Assembly (NCBI RefSeq): GCF_901709675.1 | Contig: NC_051094.1 | Span: 12,518,501 to 12,582,500 of the forward strand | Direction of reading: 5' to 3' | Length of the DNA stretch: 64,000 bases | DNA from: Syngnathus acus | Lineage: Eukaryota; Chordata; Actinopteri; Syngnathiformes; Syngnathidae | Part shown: in pieces, positions 12,665-26,300 of the stretch | How the letters are laid out: each line of letters opens with the position of its first letter | Position numbering within the stretch: position 1 is the stretch's first letter | The notes under the pieces: model-generated | Told to the model about the DNA's origin: nothing | Databases searched by the model: none | What the model saw: the letters and a program-made list of their open reading frames with translations, nothing else | Position numbers and translations under genes: made by a program

Positions 12665-15600
12665 ATGCAGCGGCTCACGGCGCAGCTCTTCGCCGGGCTG
12701 GTTGCCGCGGTGCTGTCCGTGCTGTTTGTGCAGTGTTGGGCGGACGGCGGCGGCCCCAGCCTCTCCGAAAGGGTGATCTGGGCTGTCAATGCCGGAGGGG
12801 AGTCGCACGTCGACGTGCACGGTATTCACTTCAAAAAGGACCCTTTAGAAGGCAAACTTGGTAAAGGTGAGTAAATGATTTATGATGATCCCACATGCTC
12901 AAGATTGACACCAGTGCAAATAAAGCAATGAAGTCAAAGTTAAATATTGGTAAAAACATCATAGACATCCAATGGAACTGGTTCCCTGGTATTTTGCAGA
13001 CCAAAAGAAGATACTGGTTTTCCCAACTCTTGGTAGATTTTGTGCATTCAAGAGCATAGTAGATTTGTGCACTTGACATCTTTTAAATCTGCGTAAAAAT
13101 AAGGAAGTGGGGACAGAGAATGAATGAATCCGCCTGACAGCAATCTTGACCTTTCTCTGCATCACCTTCAGAAGTTTACTACTACTGCTATCTCCCGCAC
13201 CAACCCCACAAGCAGCCTTGGCAGCCTGCCAATCCTTCATTACACTGCTGTTTGCAGTCAAGCCTTGGCGGTTATCAACTTCATACCATAAATCCTCCAC
13301 CAACATGGTCCCTAAAATATGCAACAGAATGTGGCGCAAACTATGTGTTAGCTCACCATTTGAGGCAGAACGGTTACAGTCAAGTCAGGGCTAGCATACT
13401 AGCAAAGTGGCATTTCTATCGATTCAAACTGTCCGCTTGTTCCATGAATTGCAGCCCTGAGTGATTGTTTCTTCGTGCAAATGCGCTCTCATTTGTCTTT
13501 GTAGCGTCTGATTATGGGATGCGTCTGCCAATCCTTCGCTCCAGTCCTGAGGATCAAGTTCTCTACCAGACCGAGCGCTACAATGAAGACACTTTTGGAT
13601 ATGACATCCCAATACGTGAGGAAGGCGACTATATACTCGTAATGAAGTATGCAGAGGTTTACTTTGCTCAGTCTCAGCAAAAGGTAACCATGAAGCCATT
13701 ACACTGGTCAACAAATTACTATTTCTTTAAATCAAAGACATTTTTGCGCTGATTCCAAATCTGCCCTCATTTTTTTGTCTAGCGCATCAGGTTTTCATAA
13801 TGATGATCATAAGATGGAATTATCTATTTAATGATATTTCTAAATTAAAGGAACATCAGACATGGTCTTTCCAATATATTCCCTGAACCCCTCAATAATC
13901 TAAACACAGAATTCTATTAAATATTGCTTTTTTAATATAGATTAAGCCACCTTTTATTTTTATTATTATTATTTTTATAAATACATCCATGTCAGAGGTG
14001 GCCATTTTGTTTTGCATTGCCATTTGCTGTCAACTGAAAAGGGGGACATCACAATGTCGACAGGCTCAGGTAACGACAGTCAAGACTGACCTTTGTGCCA
14101 AAGTCATGTCATTTTCACTCGACAGCAAGTGGCAATACACCGATGAATCACAACTGGTGTTTTTCTGCTCAATTCATCGTCGTAATTTTTATATTCATTG
14201 CTGTGAATTACAACGCATTGTAAAATTTGTATTGCGCAGGCTTTTATTGATCAAACTTTAAAATGAAAATATAAAAAAATCCTGATGTGCTAGGAAAAAG
14301 AAATAGAAAATGTTAAATACGTTCAAGGCACACACAGACTGTCTCTGATTAAAATTTGCTGCTGACCGTTGTTATTAACAATATGTACCCAAATGCACAT
14401 TGTGGTTTAACAGGTATTTGACGTTCGACTAAACGGCCACGTGGTGGTGAAGGACCTGGACATCTTTGATCGAGTGGGTCACAGTACCGCACACGATGAA
14501 ATTGTAGCGTTCTCCATTCGACGCGGCAAGCTGAGTGTTCAAGGAGAGGTGTCGACATTTAACGGCAAGCTCACGGTGGAGTTTGTAAAGGTAAGTTCAA
14601 CGTGACCTGCCACTCTTGGAAAATTATGTTTGTGCGGTGGTAGTGTTTCATTTTCCCCTTTGAAATAACTTGAAACGCCATTATTCATTTCCAGCCACCT
14701 AAAAAAAAAAAAATTAAACAAGACTTAAAATACCTTAAGTAACTAACTCTCCTTGCGCACATGCTCAGACATTACCTTCATGGCCCGCTTGTGGCCAGAG
14801 GCTCATTTCCATGAGACATGACCTCAAAACGTGTTAATGTCAGAGATTTCTAAAAAGTGTGCTGTAGTTCTTAATCCTTTGTGTATTTTGAAAAATATAA
14901 TTTATGACATTGAATTGGATCCATTGTCAGAACTGTAATAGTGAGTGCGCTGTTGCTATCTGTCGCACTTGCAATTCGAGTAAGCATGTCTTTATTTGTG
15001 GCCCATACGCATACGCGGCTAATCTTAGCACTCAAGAGAGAGAGCCTTTAAGTTTGTGTGACAAATGGTGTCCAGCTTGCATGAGGCTTCATGTTTAAAA
15101 CGGGATGCAGAAGTTTTAGCTCGGTCGATGGCACGACGGCACCATAAAGTAAAGCCTCTGTTCTTGCTATGCGCCGATAACTGCAGGAGTTGTTGAAATT
15201 CCAATATTACCTTCATTGACTTAAGTCTCACTGTGTGGGTCAACCGTTCATCAATTAAATTGCTAAAGGTGTTAGGCTATCAAATCCTGATTGTTTCATC
15301 TTTCATTCATACAAAGGTCATCTTTCTGTGGAGCTGTCTGTCATTTGAAACTACTTGACAAGTGATTTCTCTTGAGCAAACATGTTGGACCTTTTTCTGT
15401 ATTCCAGGGCTACTATGATAACCCCAAGGTCTGCGCGCTCTATGTAATGAAGGGGACACCAGAAGGTAGTTTTCTTGGGATTCATATCTAATTGCTTTTT
15501 TTTTTCTGTTGATTGTACACACGGAGACAATTGTTGGCACCCTTCTAGAGGAAAACCAACACTGGTTTCAGAGGTAACTTGAATCTGGCAGAAGTAATAA

Positions 15601-16237
15601 TCAGTACAACTGTAATGAAAATGTAAAAATGGTCATACTGTTAGATTAACATTTGGTTGTCCAACCTTTTGAGGCAGTACTGTTTTTTTGTAACTTTTAA
15701 TGTAACCTGCACCTCTCAGACGTTTGTCATGAGCAAACTTCTCACTTGTCTCATAATTGAAAAAACAAAAGCAAACTGAGTTTTGTTGATTAATTTTCAA
15801 AAAATTTTTTTTTGGGGTGGGAGGGTTCTTAGTGTGAAAACTTATTTTTCTCAATTTATTTCATTGGAGGGGTACCAAAAATTTTGTCCATGTGTGTACT
15901 TCGTCCGGTCCCTCAAAGTGAAATTTTACTGATACCGAAACTGCCACAGAATGAACCTCACTTTTCTGTGGCGCTCCTTTTCTTGCGAAAAGATGTACCG
16001 AAACTCCAGCCTCACCCTGGCTTGGAAAAGCCCGACAAAGAGGAGGAAGAAGAGGAAGACGGTGATGAAGGAGACGACGTGGGCAAGAAGAAGCTCCCAC
16101 CAGATTCCAAGCCCCGGGTCCAATCGGGACCCCGAACGCCGAACCCTTACGCTGCCGACAACAGCAGCCTCATGTTCCCCATCCTGGTGGCATTCGGCGT
16201 CTTCATCCCCACTTTGTTCTGCCTTTGTCGGCTGTGA
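12665..16237 (+). CDS. mlec: Malectin, ER diglucosylated N-glycan-binding lectin
   Basis: Five coding exons (12665-12866, 13505-13683, 14414-14590, 15408-15465, 15993-16237) join in phase to 286 residues, matching vertebrate malectin. The N-terminus (MQRLTAQLF...) is a signal peptide ending near the Cys-Trp-Ala-Asp stretch. The malectin domain follows, with [41 protein letters not shown] and [14 protein letters not shown] segments. These carry the aromatic residues that bind Glc2-high-mannose N-glycan. After the domain come an acidic run ([13 protein letters not shown]) and a C-terminal transmembrane helix ([17 protein letters not shown]) ending CRL. Malectin acts with ribophorin I in quality control of newly made glycoproteins. 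The exon 5 acceptor (TTTTCTTGCGAAAAG) is the least canonical junction, but the protein alignment supports it. Confidence 0.97.
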
Positions 16238-19200
16238 GACGACTGAACGGACACGAGACTATGATAAGGGAGGGGAGGGCGGGGGTTTCGAGGAGGTCAA
16301 ACTTACACACGACTCGGAGGAAATACGGACCACGGAGGACATTAAAACAGCAAGTGCAGGAGGATGGCGAGCAGAGTGAATGTTTGCCTTCCACCTTCTC
16401 TCTGCTTTGAACGACATGCTTCATCCATTTCAATTCCTGGATGAAGTCTTTGGCCGCTGTACCAACTTTTTAGAATTTTGCACGCAGCGTGGGGAAAGAA
16501 ACACTTTCGTCAGACACACATCATCTGGCCACACATGAGATTAGGAACAGGCTCCATATGGAATAAACCACAAAATGAACTATGGGAATACAGCCACCAT
16601 CTTTTTTGCTACTTGCCTTTCTGTCAACTTAGTTCATTGTACACGTGGCGTCATCTTAACATGCTACGGAGATGAGCATTTATTCAATAGTCTTATTATC
16701 CATACACTGTTACGCTCTTTGTTCTCACTAATAAGACAATCCAGTCTAATTAACCATTTTCCCACTACTGCCTTTGACTACAACTAGTAGGACTACTTCT
16801 AGTATGTGACATATGCCTACTCATTGGACGGAGGGGTGTTACTAGTAAACCACGAATTGACTAGAAAGGTTTAACTGTATACAAATAGGCCAAAAGTGAC
16901 AGATGCCGGTGAGTGGGGGAATAAAAAGTGCTAGTAAGGCTGCATATTTCGTCTACTTGGATATTATGATAACTGTCAAGGATATGGACTACGTGTAAAT
17001 GTTCAAACAACTTTCTATAAGATGGAGACCTCAGGAGTGTCCCAGTCACACTAGTTGGAATGGATTTGAAAAGGTCTGTGGGAACCCGTCACCTGGTCCT
17101 TTAATCTTTAAAGCTCGGAATAACATACTAACTGTAACTACCAGTGGACTGCATATTCTAAGTTGAGCTATTTAATAAGATGGGCACAGGAACATGGAGA
17201 CATTTTCTGCAAATTTGCAAGGTTTAATCTGTTCAAAATGGTTCCCGGAGGCACCGCCACACAGGAGGGCAGATCTTTTAGCCTGTGTGTGATGATGTGT
17301 GACTCCACTGTCTTAACTGGTTCCAAGTAAATGTGTGGCGCTAAGGGTGCCATAAATAAATTGCAGAGCCAGAAGAAATAAGGTCACAGCGACCCAACGG
17401 GCATAGCTCACGTCCCCCCCATCTTATTGTGTCAAAGAGTCCAAATCTTACCAGATCCAAAGCCACACATTAGGATGACGTCATCTTTGTATTTCACTGT
17501 TATTGTCCTTGTCTGTTTTGAACTAGCTTCCAAAGTCAAAGCTCACCCTTAAGTTGGTAGCAAAACAAGAGGGGAGTCTGTATTCCCTTGCATATTTAGT
17601 TGTTTGCTGTCATGACTTCTTTGTTGAACATGAAGTGGCGGTGTTTAGTTCCCAGAAGGAGCCTGTGGCCGTCGTCATTGTGCTTGTCTTCCATCCCTCA
17701 AGTGGCTCGAGTGTGTCTTACATTGACAAGAAGAAAGCACAACATCACTGTTGGTTCCATGCAAATGTTTACTCCAAGTCCCAGCAGCCTTTTAAAAACC
17801 TCTTGTCTTAAATCTTTCTTAAATGTCTGGCCTGCTCAGTTTTTTTTACCCCTCATACCAATGAGAACTTTGATGCTTAGTTCAGCTGCAGTTTGTGGTT
17901 GTTGAGCAAACATTTTTATCTGTGAAAAATATTTAATACCCATGGCCTCATTACCAGAGTAATTTTTGTTTTAGTTTCAACCCTCAGACATGACTAAAGT
18001 CTTAGTTGTGTTTGAAAACGTTTAGCTAAAATTTTTCTACATTTTTTTTTCTTTTTTTTTCTTTTCAACCAAAATGAGTCTTAACCTGTCAGTTTCTCTT
18101 GCATCCAACCCAGTTACAAATTCATATGCTGCGGGTCCTCCCTTGCTTCTCTTTTTTTTTTTTTTTTCCTGAATATGGAGAAGTTCATGTGTTGCCATTT
18201 TCTTTCCTAGCTTTTTGAAACTTTTTGTTTAAAGATGTGAACATTATCTTTAGCCATCTGGAAATGTTGCATTCTATGGTCACGTGTGTATATATGGTTC
18301 AGGATCACAAAGTTTCATTCAATGGTTCTCACTTTTTTTGTTGAAACTGATGTGTTGGGGCTTTATTATTTGTTCCACTTTTAAAGAAACCTGTGGCTTT
18401 TTTTTAAAAGGGGAACGGCTGTTGGGACAGTATGAAACAACAACAAAAGATTAATAGACAGGCAAATGAAATGGCTGTCAAAATTTAATAAATTGACTTG
18501 TAAGGAAAATGTGAGCTCTTCCACTTGCTTGTGTAATTTAGATCCGAGTGAAGCTGATTTGGAATTAGTGTTTGAAATGTTGCCTCAGGATGTCTTTTGA
18601 TTGGAGTAGTTAAACATGTTTTATTAGTGTGACATTTTGCACTGCCTTGTGTGTCATTGTTGTTGCCTTGAATTCTTGAATACATTGTGCTTTACCATCA
18701 TTAGCCTTCTTTTCCCTCTTGTGCTGTGTTATCATTCCACACAAATTGACTGGAGTGAAGGAAGCTTCATCCGTCAATGGAATTTAATTTATACTCGGTC
18801 AATTTGTTCCATGAGTAAATATGAGGAAAGTGGGAGACTTCTGTGAAATGTACGTCCAACACCACTTTTATTTTTACACATTGGTCCCGGTATCGTTTGT
18901 TGATCGCACTCATAAAAGCACGGGAGTGGAATGAAGATCTGCTCTGTGTCTTTTCACATTAGAACCAAAGACTCACTGCGTCACTCCATCCAATCTCTTC
19001 TCTCAATCTCTTCTTAATTAAGGCGTCCTATCATTCTGCTTTTTTGCTTATCTTATTAACTCAATCACCGCCAGTCCAGTTCAAATGGATGTTTGGCTTG
19101 CATTGCTCTCAGTGGCAGTGAATGAGTTAAGTGTTCAATAAATCAGGGAACTAAACCTCAGTCACTCTTCTCAAATCAGATTATTTTAAACTGCTCTGTA

Positions 19201-20091
19201 ATTAAGTGGACCTTGTCTCTTTTGTGATATACTGTACCTCGATTTGCCCAGTGCCCCGCTCCGCCTTTGTTATTTTCCAATCAACTGTACAGTAAATGTG
19301 AGGTGAATTTAAACAGAGACAAATTTACACAGCAAAACCCCACCGCCGTCCAGGCAGCACAAAAGTCTGTCACCAACCTTAATGTGAGCGTGTGAGATGG
19401 CCCGTGTATGATCCGACTGTATGTATGAACATGTTTTGGATTTACAAATTGTCATGTGGGGGGCCTCCTGAAGGGCAGCAGCAGGCGGACTGAGAAATGT
19501 GCTCAAGTCTACTCTTGCGTCCTACGTCTGCAAAGTGACAAAATGCTGATCAATGCTGTTTCTTTTTAATAAATCGAATATTTTATCAGACTGTCGTTGC
19601 TGTTTTTTCACCTTGACATCAAGTTAAAAGAGAAGGAAATAATTCTCGCTTGTTTTAAATTCTGAAAATCCCCAGTTTATTTTTAAAAAGTCCCGGAGGA
19701 GCCAGTCACTGCTAAATCCAGCATGCTTTTGTTTGTCCAGGTGTCTCATTCTGCCCCAACAGCTGTGAAAATGTCTCTCATGCCACATATGCTAGAAAAG
19801 GTGATGAGAAACTGAACAAGCAGCTGCACAAAGATAACTGAATCCTCATTGCAGTGTACCCGTGGTTTTGTGACTTTTCGTCTGACTTGAGCTGTTCTGT
19901 GTATTAAAATTAAACAACCCCCAAAAAAAAGAAGGCACTGCATGAAAATGTTTATATATATTTATATAATTTCTACAAACCATAACATTTATAAGTTAAT
20001 AAATTTGCTTAGGAAGTGCATCATTTCAGATCAGTCTTAACTTGACGAGCTTGAAGGTGGAAGTGTACTTGAGTTCAGTGTCAGTTTGGCC
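16238..20091. other. mlec 3' UTR and convergent intergenic DNA
   Basis: About 3.9 kb without coding exons. Much of it may be a long mlec 3' UTR: it is T-rich, has many short ORFs of no recognisable kind, and contains several AATAAA or similar signals (near 18485, 19137 and 19569). The last signal, about 3.3 kb after the stop, could end the longest transcript. The unknown gene on the opposite strand ends at 20092, so the two genes are tail-to-tail. Confidence 0.5.
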
Positions 20092-22073
20092 TCATAGGTA
20101 GTAGAGGGTCACAAAAGGTGCGTGTAGGAGACCAACCCCGCTGCTTTCGCAGAGCACACCGACTCCGGCCCGACTGCAGCCTAAGGCCAAGCCCTGCTCC
20201 CCCCACACGGCTCCACCATTGTCCTGGAGATCCACTGAAGCCAGCTTTTTATGCAAGGAGGAAAGCATGACCTTCCGCATGTTCACCAAGCGGCGAGCTC
20301 CTCCGGGACCGCCTGCTGCCTCTTGAAGACTCTGGAAAAGGAACAGCAGATCCACTCGCAAGTCCACAGTGGTACCGTGGGATCTTGAAATAAACCTACA
20401 AGAGGAGAAACATTTGTTACAAGTCCCATGAAAACATTGCAATGAACGGGAGATTATAATAAGGGTTGAGATGTTACCTTGTTGGAAGGTTGCTCTTTGC
20501 CATGGACAAAAGCACAGGATGGATGTCCACCTGTTGCGGATTTGTCAACTGTAGGTGAAGCTCAGCTCTCCTTATGCTCAATGATAAGACCTCCCTGGTG
20601 AGGAGCAACTCTACATCCGAACCTGAAGACAAGGAGCAAATGCGCAACTGTTTTATGGAACAGTCAAATCTTTTCAGCATTACTCTCAACCCAGTAGATG
20701 AGAATCGCATCCTGGAGGTGATGTTTTCACTCCTAATCTTTTGTTAATCTGCCAGCGGGATGGCTCAACAACTCTCGGAGAGAACATTAAGCCTGCTGAG
20801 TGTCCATTTGTATGCAGATATCATTGTCTCTTCTGCACAACTGAATTAATCAAGCCATTAATGGGCCTTTGCAAGACAGATTTTCCAGCAATTTGACAAA
20901 ATGCTAAATGAGAGCTTGCAAGGTCACTTGCCGTTCTTTCAAATGGCTGTTTGGGCTCCGGTGTTTTTATTTTTCATTTTGCTCGTTTTATTTGGCCCCA
21001 CAGTTGTTTCAAAGAAGTGGCCCACTGGTTGGGGTGGCGATACTTTCTGCAGATCCAAAAGTGGATTATTCAGAGAAAATAAATCCTGGCTCTGCAACAA
21101 AATGTAAATAAACTTTGACATAAGGGGTGAGAAAAGTATGGCCCGGGGACCACATGTGGTCCACAAACCATTTATATTAGCAACAGTCCTAAAATATTTT
21201 TTTTTACGTTAAGCAAGCCATTTCCCCTACAATTTGAAAAAATATATATCTATTGACAAAATAAATGCCCTTTTCTTTGTTTAACTCATTCAGTATTTGA
21301 TTTATTGCATGGGGTGTCAAACTCATTTTGTCACAGGCCACATCATTATGTTTTCCATAGGGGAGTCCTCATGACAATACAAACGTCACCTCACCGTATT
21401 ATTTCATATACATAACTGATAAGGCAATTGATTGTGTTAATAATGAATTGAATTTGAGAACATAAGTCATTGAAAATTGGTGAAAAACAAATGCTTGTAA
21501 TATATGTTAAAAGTGAAGAAATATGACATGCAAAGAACAAGAAACATGAAGCCCAGTCAAATAATTTTGCATGCATGTGCGTTTAAATTTCGAATTAAAT
21601 TTTTACTAAAGGCGGAGAAAAAGTTTCTTTTATCCCGTCTCACCTCGTCTTAAACGGCCCTGAAGCCCTTTGACGTTCCTGCAGTCGAGTCCGTCCTGAC
21701 AGCACCGGTAGACCCGCCGCACGAAGCTGAAGAGGGGCTTCTCTGGAAACACCAAGCCCCAGGAAGCTCCAGAAGACAGAGGCCTGACAGTGAGGCGCAC
21801 CACGGTCGAATTTGGCCGGGGACTTCGATGCGGGCTTTCCTGCCAAGCTGCCGTTAGCTCTGCGCAGCGCTCCCGGTGAGCCTCCGCGGCGCCTCGCCTC
21901 CAGCGCCTCAGGAGGTCCGTGCGTAAAGATGGTCTTGGGGACTGAGTCGACATCCCCAGTGACGCTTCCACGAATCCATGCGCGTCCAGTGCGCGGCCCC
22001 GTACTCCGATATCGTTGGTAATCATCGCGATAAGAACCAAAGCAATCCAAGGGTAGGAGCGTGTCGAGGCCAT
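20092..22073 (-). CDS. Unrecognised secreted protein, six cysteines, furin-like sites
   Basis: Three exons on the minus strand (22073-21644, 20622-20478, 20395-20092) join in phase with GT-AG junctions to 292 residues. The ATG at 22073 has a strong ACCATGG context. Residues 1-26 (MASTRSYPWIALVLIAMITN...) form a signal peptide with no later transmembrane segment, so the product should be secreted. There are six cysteines (70, 124, 125, 131, 265, 274), one N-glycosylation site (N88-S-T) and two basic R-x-[K/R]-R type sites (RWRR at 57-60 and RLRR at 140-143). Exons 2 and 3 encode amphipathic segments (AELHLQL, VDLRVDLLFLFQSLQE) that loosely recall a TGF-beta prodomain, but no cystine-knot domain follows, so that link is a weak inference. 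I do not recognise the family. The coding call rests on splice phase, signal peptide and open frame across three exons. Confidence 0.7.
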
Positions 22074-23316
22074 GGTGATGTTTCTGTATCCAAACTGCAA
22101 CTTCTCTCCTCCGCTGGCTTGGGCGCCTGCTTTATGTCCCTACTCACAATGGGAACAACTTTCCACTTTAGAATTTGAATCCTGAGCCTCGATCGTCCCG
22201 ATCCCTGCCCCTCTTTTTTGTTCGTACCCACTTGACTCCCGCTGCTTTCTTTTAACGCGCTTGCATAATGATGGCGCCCCAACGAGCGCCAACCCCACCC
22301 ATTCATATTCAGCTACTTAACTAATGATTCCAATTACTCCATATTTGTTGGTCAGCGGTGACGTTTTCTGGATTTGAGTTTTGTTTTTTTACTTAATTCC
22401 TACTTTTAGAGAATATATCTTCTCCACTTTGTCAAAGCATGCTTGCTCCTTTTCTTAACCTCCACTGAAGGACCATGAACCGAAATTAATTTTGGAAAAG
22501 CAATATATTCTCCAGCCATGGCATTTAAATGAATTGATTGATGTATATTGTGTCATGTGTCGGTATAAAAACAACTATCTTGCGCTTTACATAAATTAAC
22601 CATATACATTTAAAAAACTAAGATTGCTATAATTAATTAGTTTAACACTTTGTAGCAACTCGGAATGATTAGCAACCAGTACAGGATGTACACTATGTCT
22701 TGCAAATGGATTTTTATGGCATAAAAGCTGAATTGATGCTCTTAAACATGAGACGTCACGTGACTGCTTTCATCACAGTAAGTTCATTAAAGAACCTATT
22801 TAGTGTGCGGAGGTGGTTTTCGTTGTACTATGGAAACATTCTCTTTTCTGTTTACATGAATATAAGTTGAATCAAAACTTCCCAGTGTGTTTTTACACAA
22901 CCAGCTCTACTTAAGTGCTATTACCTTTGCAACAGTTGTGATAAATTTACCAAACACCATCAAAAGCTGTGTGGCTAATGTCAATAATGTCTCTACAAAA
23001 ACAATTACATTTTGGGAATTAATGTCATCAATGAATTGATGAGACAAGTGTAAATGATCTCTCATCAAAAAAGCAAGAAAATGTGTCAAATTCGCTCGGT
23101 GTTGATGAATCAAAACTCATGATCATAAATGTAAAGTACAACTACAATAATTGAAATTGTGACTCACAGACGACAAATGTTTAATATTATTTCCAGTGCA
23201 AAGCATTGTCTAATGAGATGAGTGAGAGTTGTAAGAAATACAGTGGGCACTTGTGCAAACACGTGACATTCAGGTTTACTAAAAGACAAAAGGCTTCAAA
23301 TAAAAATAAAATACTG
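22074..23316. other. Upstream region of the unknown gene and hps4 3' UTR
   Basis: No coding exon. The part nearest 22074 should hold the promoter and 5' UTR of the unknown secreted-protein gene. The part nearest 23316 is hps4 3' UTR; a possible ATTAAA poly(A) signal on the minus strand is at 23185-23180. The middle is A/T-rich with nothing recognised. Confidence 0.5.
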
Positions 23317-26300
23317 TCAGAGTAGGTTAACGCCGTGTTTGAGCAGTCTGTGCCGAGCCTTGCTGGGCAAGGAGAATGCACTGTCCTGGTGGTTGGGGAT
23401 GCCTGAATTCCTTGGCGTAACGCCGTGCTGCAGGAAAAAGGTCTCGTGGGCAGCGTTGCGGGCGCCGTACACAGCGGTAGAGGCGTTCCTGCAGTGGCAT
23501 GAAGGACAAACAAGAGATGAGCATCACTTTGGGAAACTTGTGTTGTGATGATAGAGCGGATGACAGATCCTTACCCTGCCCCCCACCCTCTGTGAAAGGA
23601 ACCACGAGAGGCCCCCACCCCCACCGCTCTAAAGCACCACCATCACAGTCACTGGCATACTGACCTGATAATAGCCTCCTGCAGAGTTTCAGTGTTACAG
23701 AAATGCGAGTGAAGGAGTGATGTGGCTCTGACAAAAGGACGCTCGGGGGCTGTCCCTGGTCTCCCAGACAGGTTGGCTGCAGAGACACACAATAATGGTG
23801 TCAGTGCTACATTCACCTGGACTGACGCACAAAAGAATGCTGATAACAGTCCTGAGGGGCACAAGCTCTCTTAGCAACATTTACAAAGGGAAAATGAGGA
23901 CACCTCACTTGTTAGTGTGCTCTCCGCGCAGTCGAAGTGGGCGAAGATGTAGGGTCCCGTGGTGCCCGGCGCCACTGGAGAGATGCTTCTGAGATGGGCC
24001 TCCAGTCCGTTTAGCGACGCCAAGCAGCTGTGATACTGGATACAAACCATAAATGCGAAGCTGACTGGCTGACAAAGCCCATACATTAGCATCACAAAGG
24101 CAGGTTAGAGCACTCACGTACTTTTCAAAAGCGCCAGCGGCAATTTTGAAATTCAAATTTGAAGGATTATACCAGGATTATAAATATTCCAATGTGACAT
24201 ATCATTAAAGAGTCTTTATCTTTCGCTCTGTCAGAGAGGTCATCAACTTTTAATGTGACAGGTTCCGACAACAATGGTGGCTTACTGATTTCATAAATAT
24301 GATAATGAAATGAACATTCTTGTTTTTTTATATGCCAAAAAACCTTGACAACACTGCCAACATATCTTTTAAGTGCCAGCCAATTCAGAGCGTTACAACT
24401 GATTCTTCGAGGCTCAGTGTGTTTTTTTGTAAATACAGAAAGTACCAAAATGGAATATTATTATTATTATGATATATTATCACACAAAAATGTGTCAGAA
24501 TGTTACGACTGATTCTTCAAAGGTCAGTGTTTTTTTTGTAAATACAGAAAGTACTAAAATGAAATATTATTATTCGAAAATATTATCACACAAAAATGTG
24601 TTTCTACTTGATTTCATTTTTTTAGTGAACAGCAATAGAATATGATGGGTCGGTTCGACAAATCACCAATTATAAAAGAAATGGCAGAAAATAATCTTTT
24701 TATGGAACAATATAGTATTTTACGCACACCAGTGACTTTTATGCAAATAATTTTGGCTTGAATGATACCTCAAGAGCAGTCCTTTTCTTCTTTTGCCCAT
24801 CACTTTTTCACACTCACACCTACGTAAAACTTGGAGTGGTCAATATCATGCGTATTTTTGTGGGAATGTGGAAGCAAATGCATGCAGGCATGGAGAGAAC
24901 ATGCAAACTCCACACAGGAAGGCCAGAGCCAGAATCAAACTTTGCACCTCTGAACTGTGTGGCGGATGTGCTAACTAGTGCGCCCTAAAACAGTCTAAAG
25001 ATTCTAAATATTAAATAATCACAGAAACTTGTCTTATCAAGAATATATGCGCCAGTATCGTTTGTGACACGGCCAAAAAGGCTTAATGTAAGACCCTGTG
25101 TCAGACATACAGCTGAAATTAGTTGCTCCTTACCACTTCCTCCATGGCACCTTGGTCACATAAGAAGTGAGGCTCCACCAGCAGGGCCAGCACAAGACCC
25201 TTGACCCTGTGCAGGTACAATGTCATGGGAACCAGGGGGGTTTCATCGGGGGTGACAGGCATTGTCTTGGTTCCACTCGCACCTCTGTTGGGCCCTTCTA
25301 ATATGCAATTGCGTGAGTCCTGATTGCAGTGCTCTGTCTCTCCAGAGTCAAATACTGTCTCACAACACGCGCCTCCATCCTCTCCACTGAGGTGCAAGGT
25401 TGCGTTGTGCTCCAAGTCTTCTCCTTCCCCTCCGCTGCTGTGAAAACTATCATAGGTGGAACTTTGTAGAACTTCCTCCTCAGTTTCATGGGAGGCCTCT
25501 TCATTTGGTCTGGATCGGACCGGATTAGTGGCACGCTGCGTTGGAACCGTGTCCAAATCAGAGTTGTCCGATGCAGACAGACGAGGACTCACGTTTCCTT
25601 TTTGGGTGGAAGTTGGATCTGAAGGGACAGACTCAGAAGAGGCCGTATCCGATGGGGTCCTTGACAGGGTCTGACGTAGCGAAGTGTATTTCATCGGTGT
25701 AAACTGGGACCTGGAAAGAATGATGAGTTTTTTTCTGGACTGTCAACCATTAAGGCAGTTCACACCTGTCAGGTTTGGTAATGTTAAGTGGTGCCATAGC
25801 TTTTGTGACATTTGTAATTTGTGTAGACTTTAAAATAATCACATGACACACTTCAGTGTGAAATAAATAAAATTATAAAATATTATATATAACCCACAAT
25901 ATACAGTCAAACCTCGGTTTTCAACCACAATCCGTTCCAGAAGGCGAATCGGTCGAATTCCGAATCTATTTTAAATTGAATCCGTTCCGAGACAAAAAAA
26001 CAACAACGCCTTTTTAAAGCATTTTTTCATTTGCGCATTTTTGTTCGATCGCACAACTGCAGCGCACCGCCGAACGCGCAACCGTAGCGCGTCGCCGACC
26101 GCGCAACTGCACCGCGCTGGTCGCATTATTGTGACAGAGCCGTCGCTGAAATTTAGAAAATATTTTTAAAGTCCTGATGTATTTTCCAAAATTTAGGTGG
26201 ACCTAAGTGCGCAGGGAGCTTAATTTTGTCCGATCGCGCAACCGCAGCGCGCCGGGGGTTCACTGTCGCATTGCTTTAAGAGCGTCTTTGTGTTTTACCA

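Noticed and set aside
21630-22050. Second long minus-strand frame overlapping exon 1 of the unknown secreted-protein gene
   Set aside because: GC-rich shadow frame; only the frame starting at 22073 has a signal peptide and joins in phase to the two downstream exons.
24486-24600. Possible CRISPR-like repeat spacing in hps4 intron
   Set aside because: Only two diverged long units with no spacers; a plain tandem duplication in vertebrate DNA.
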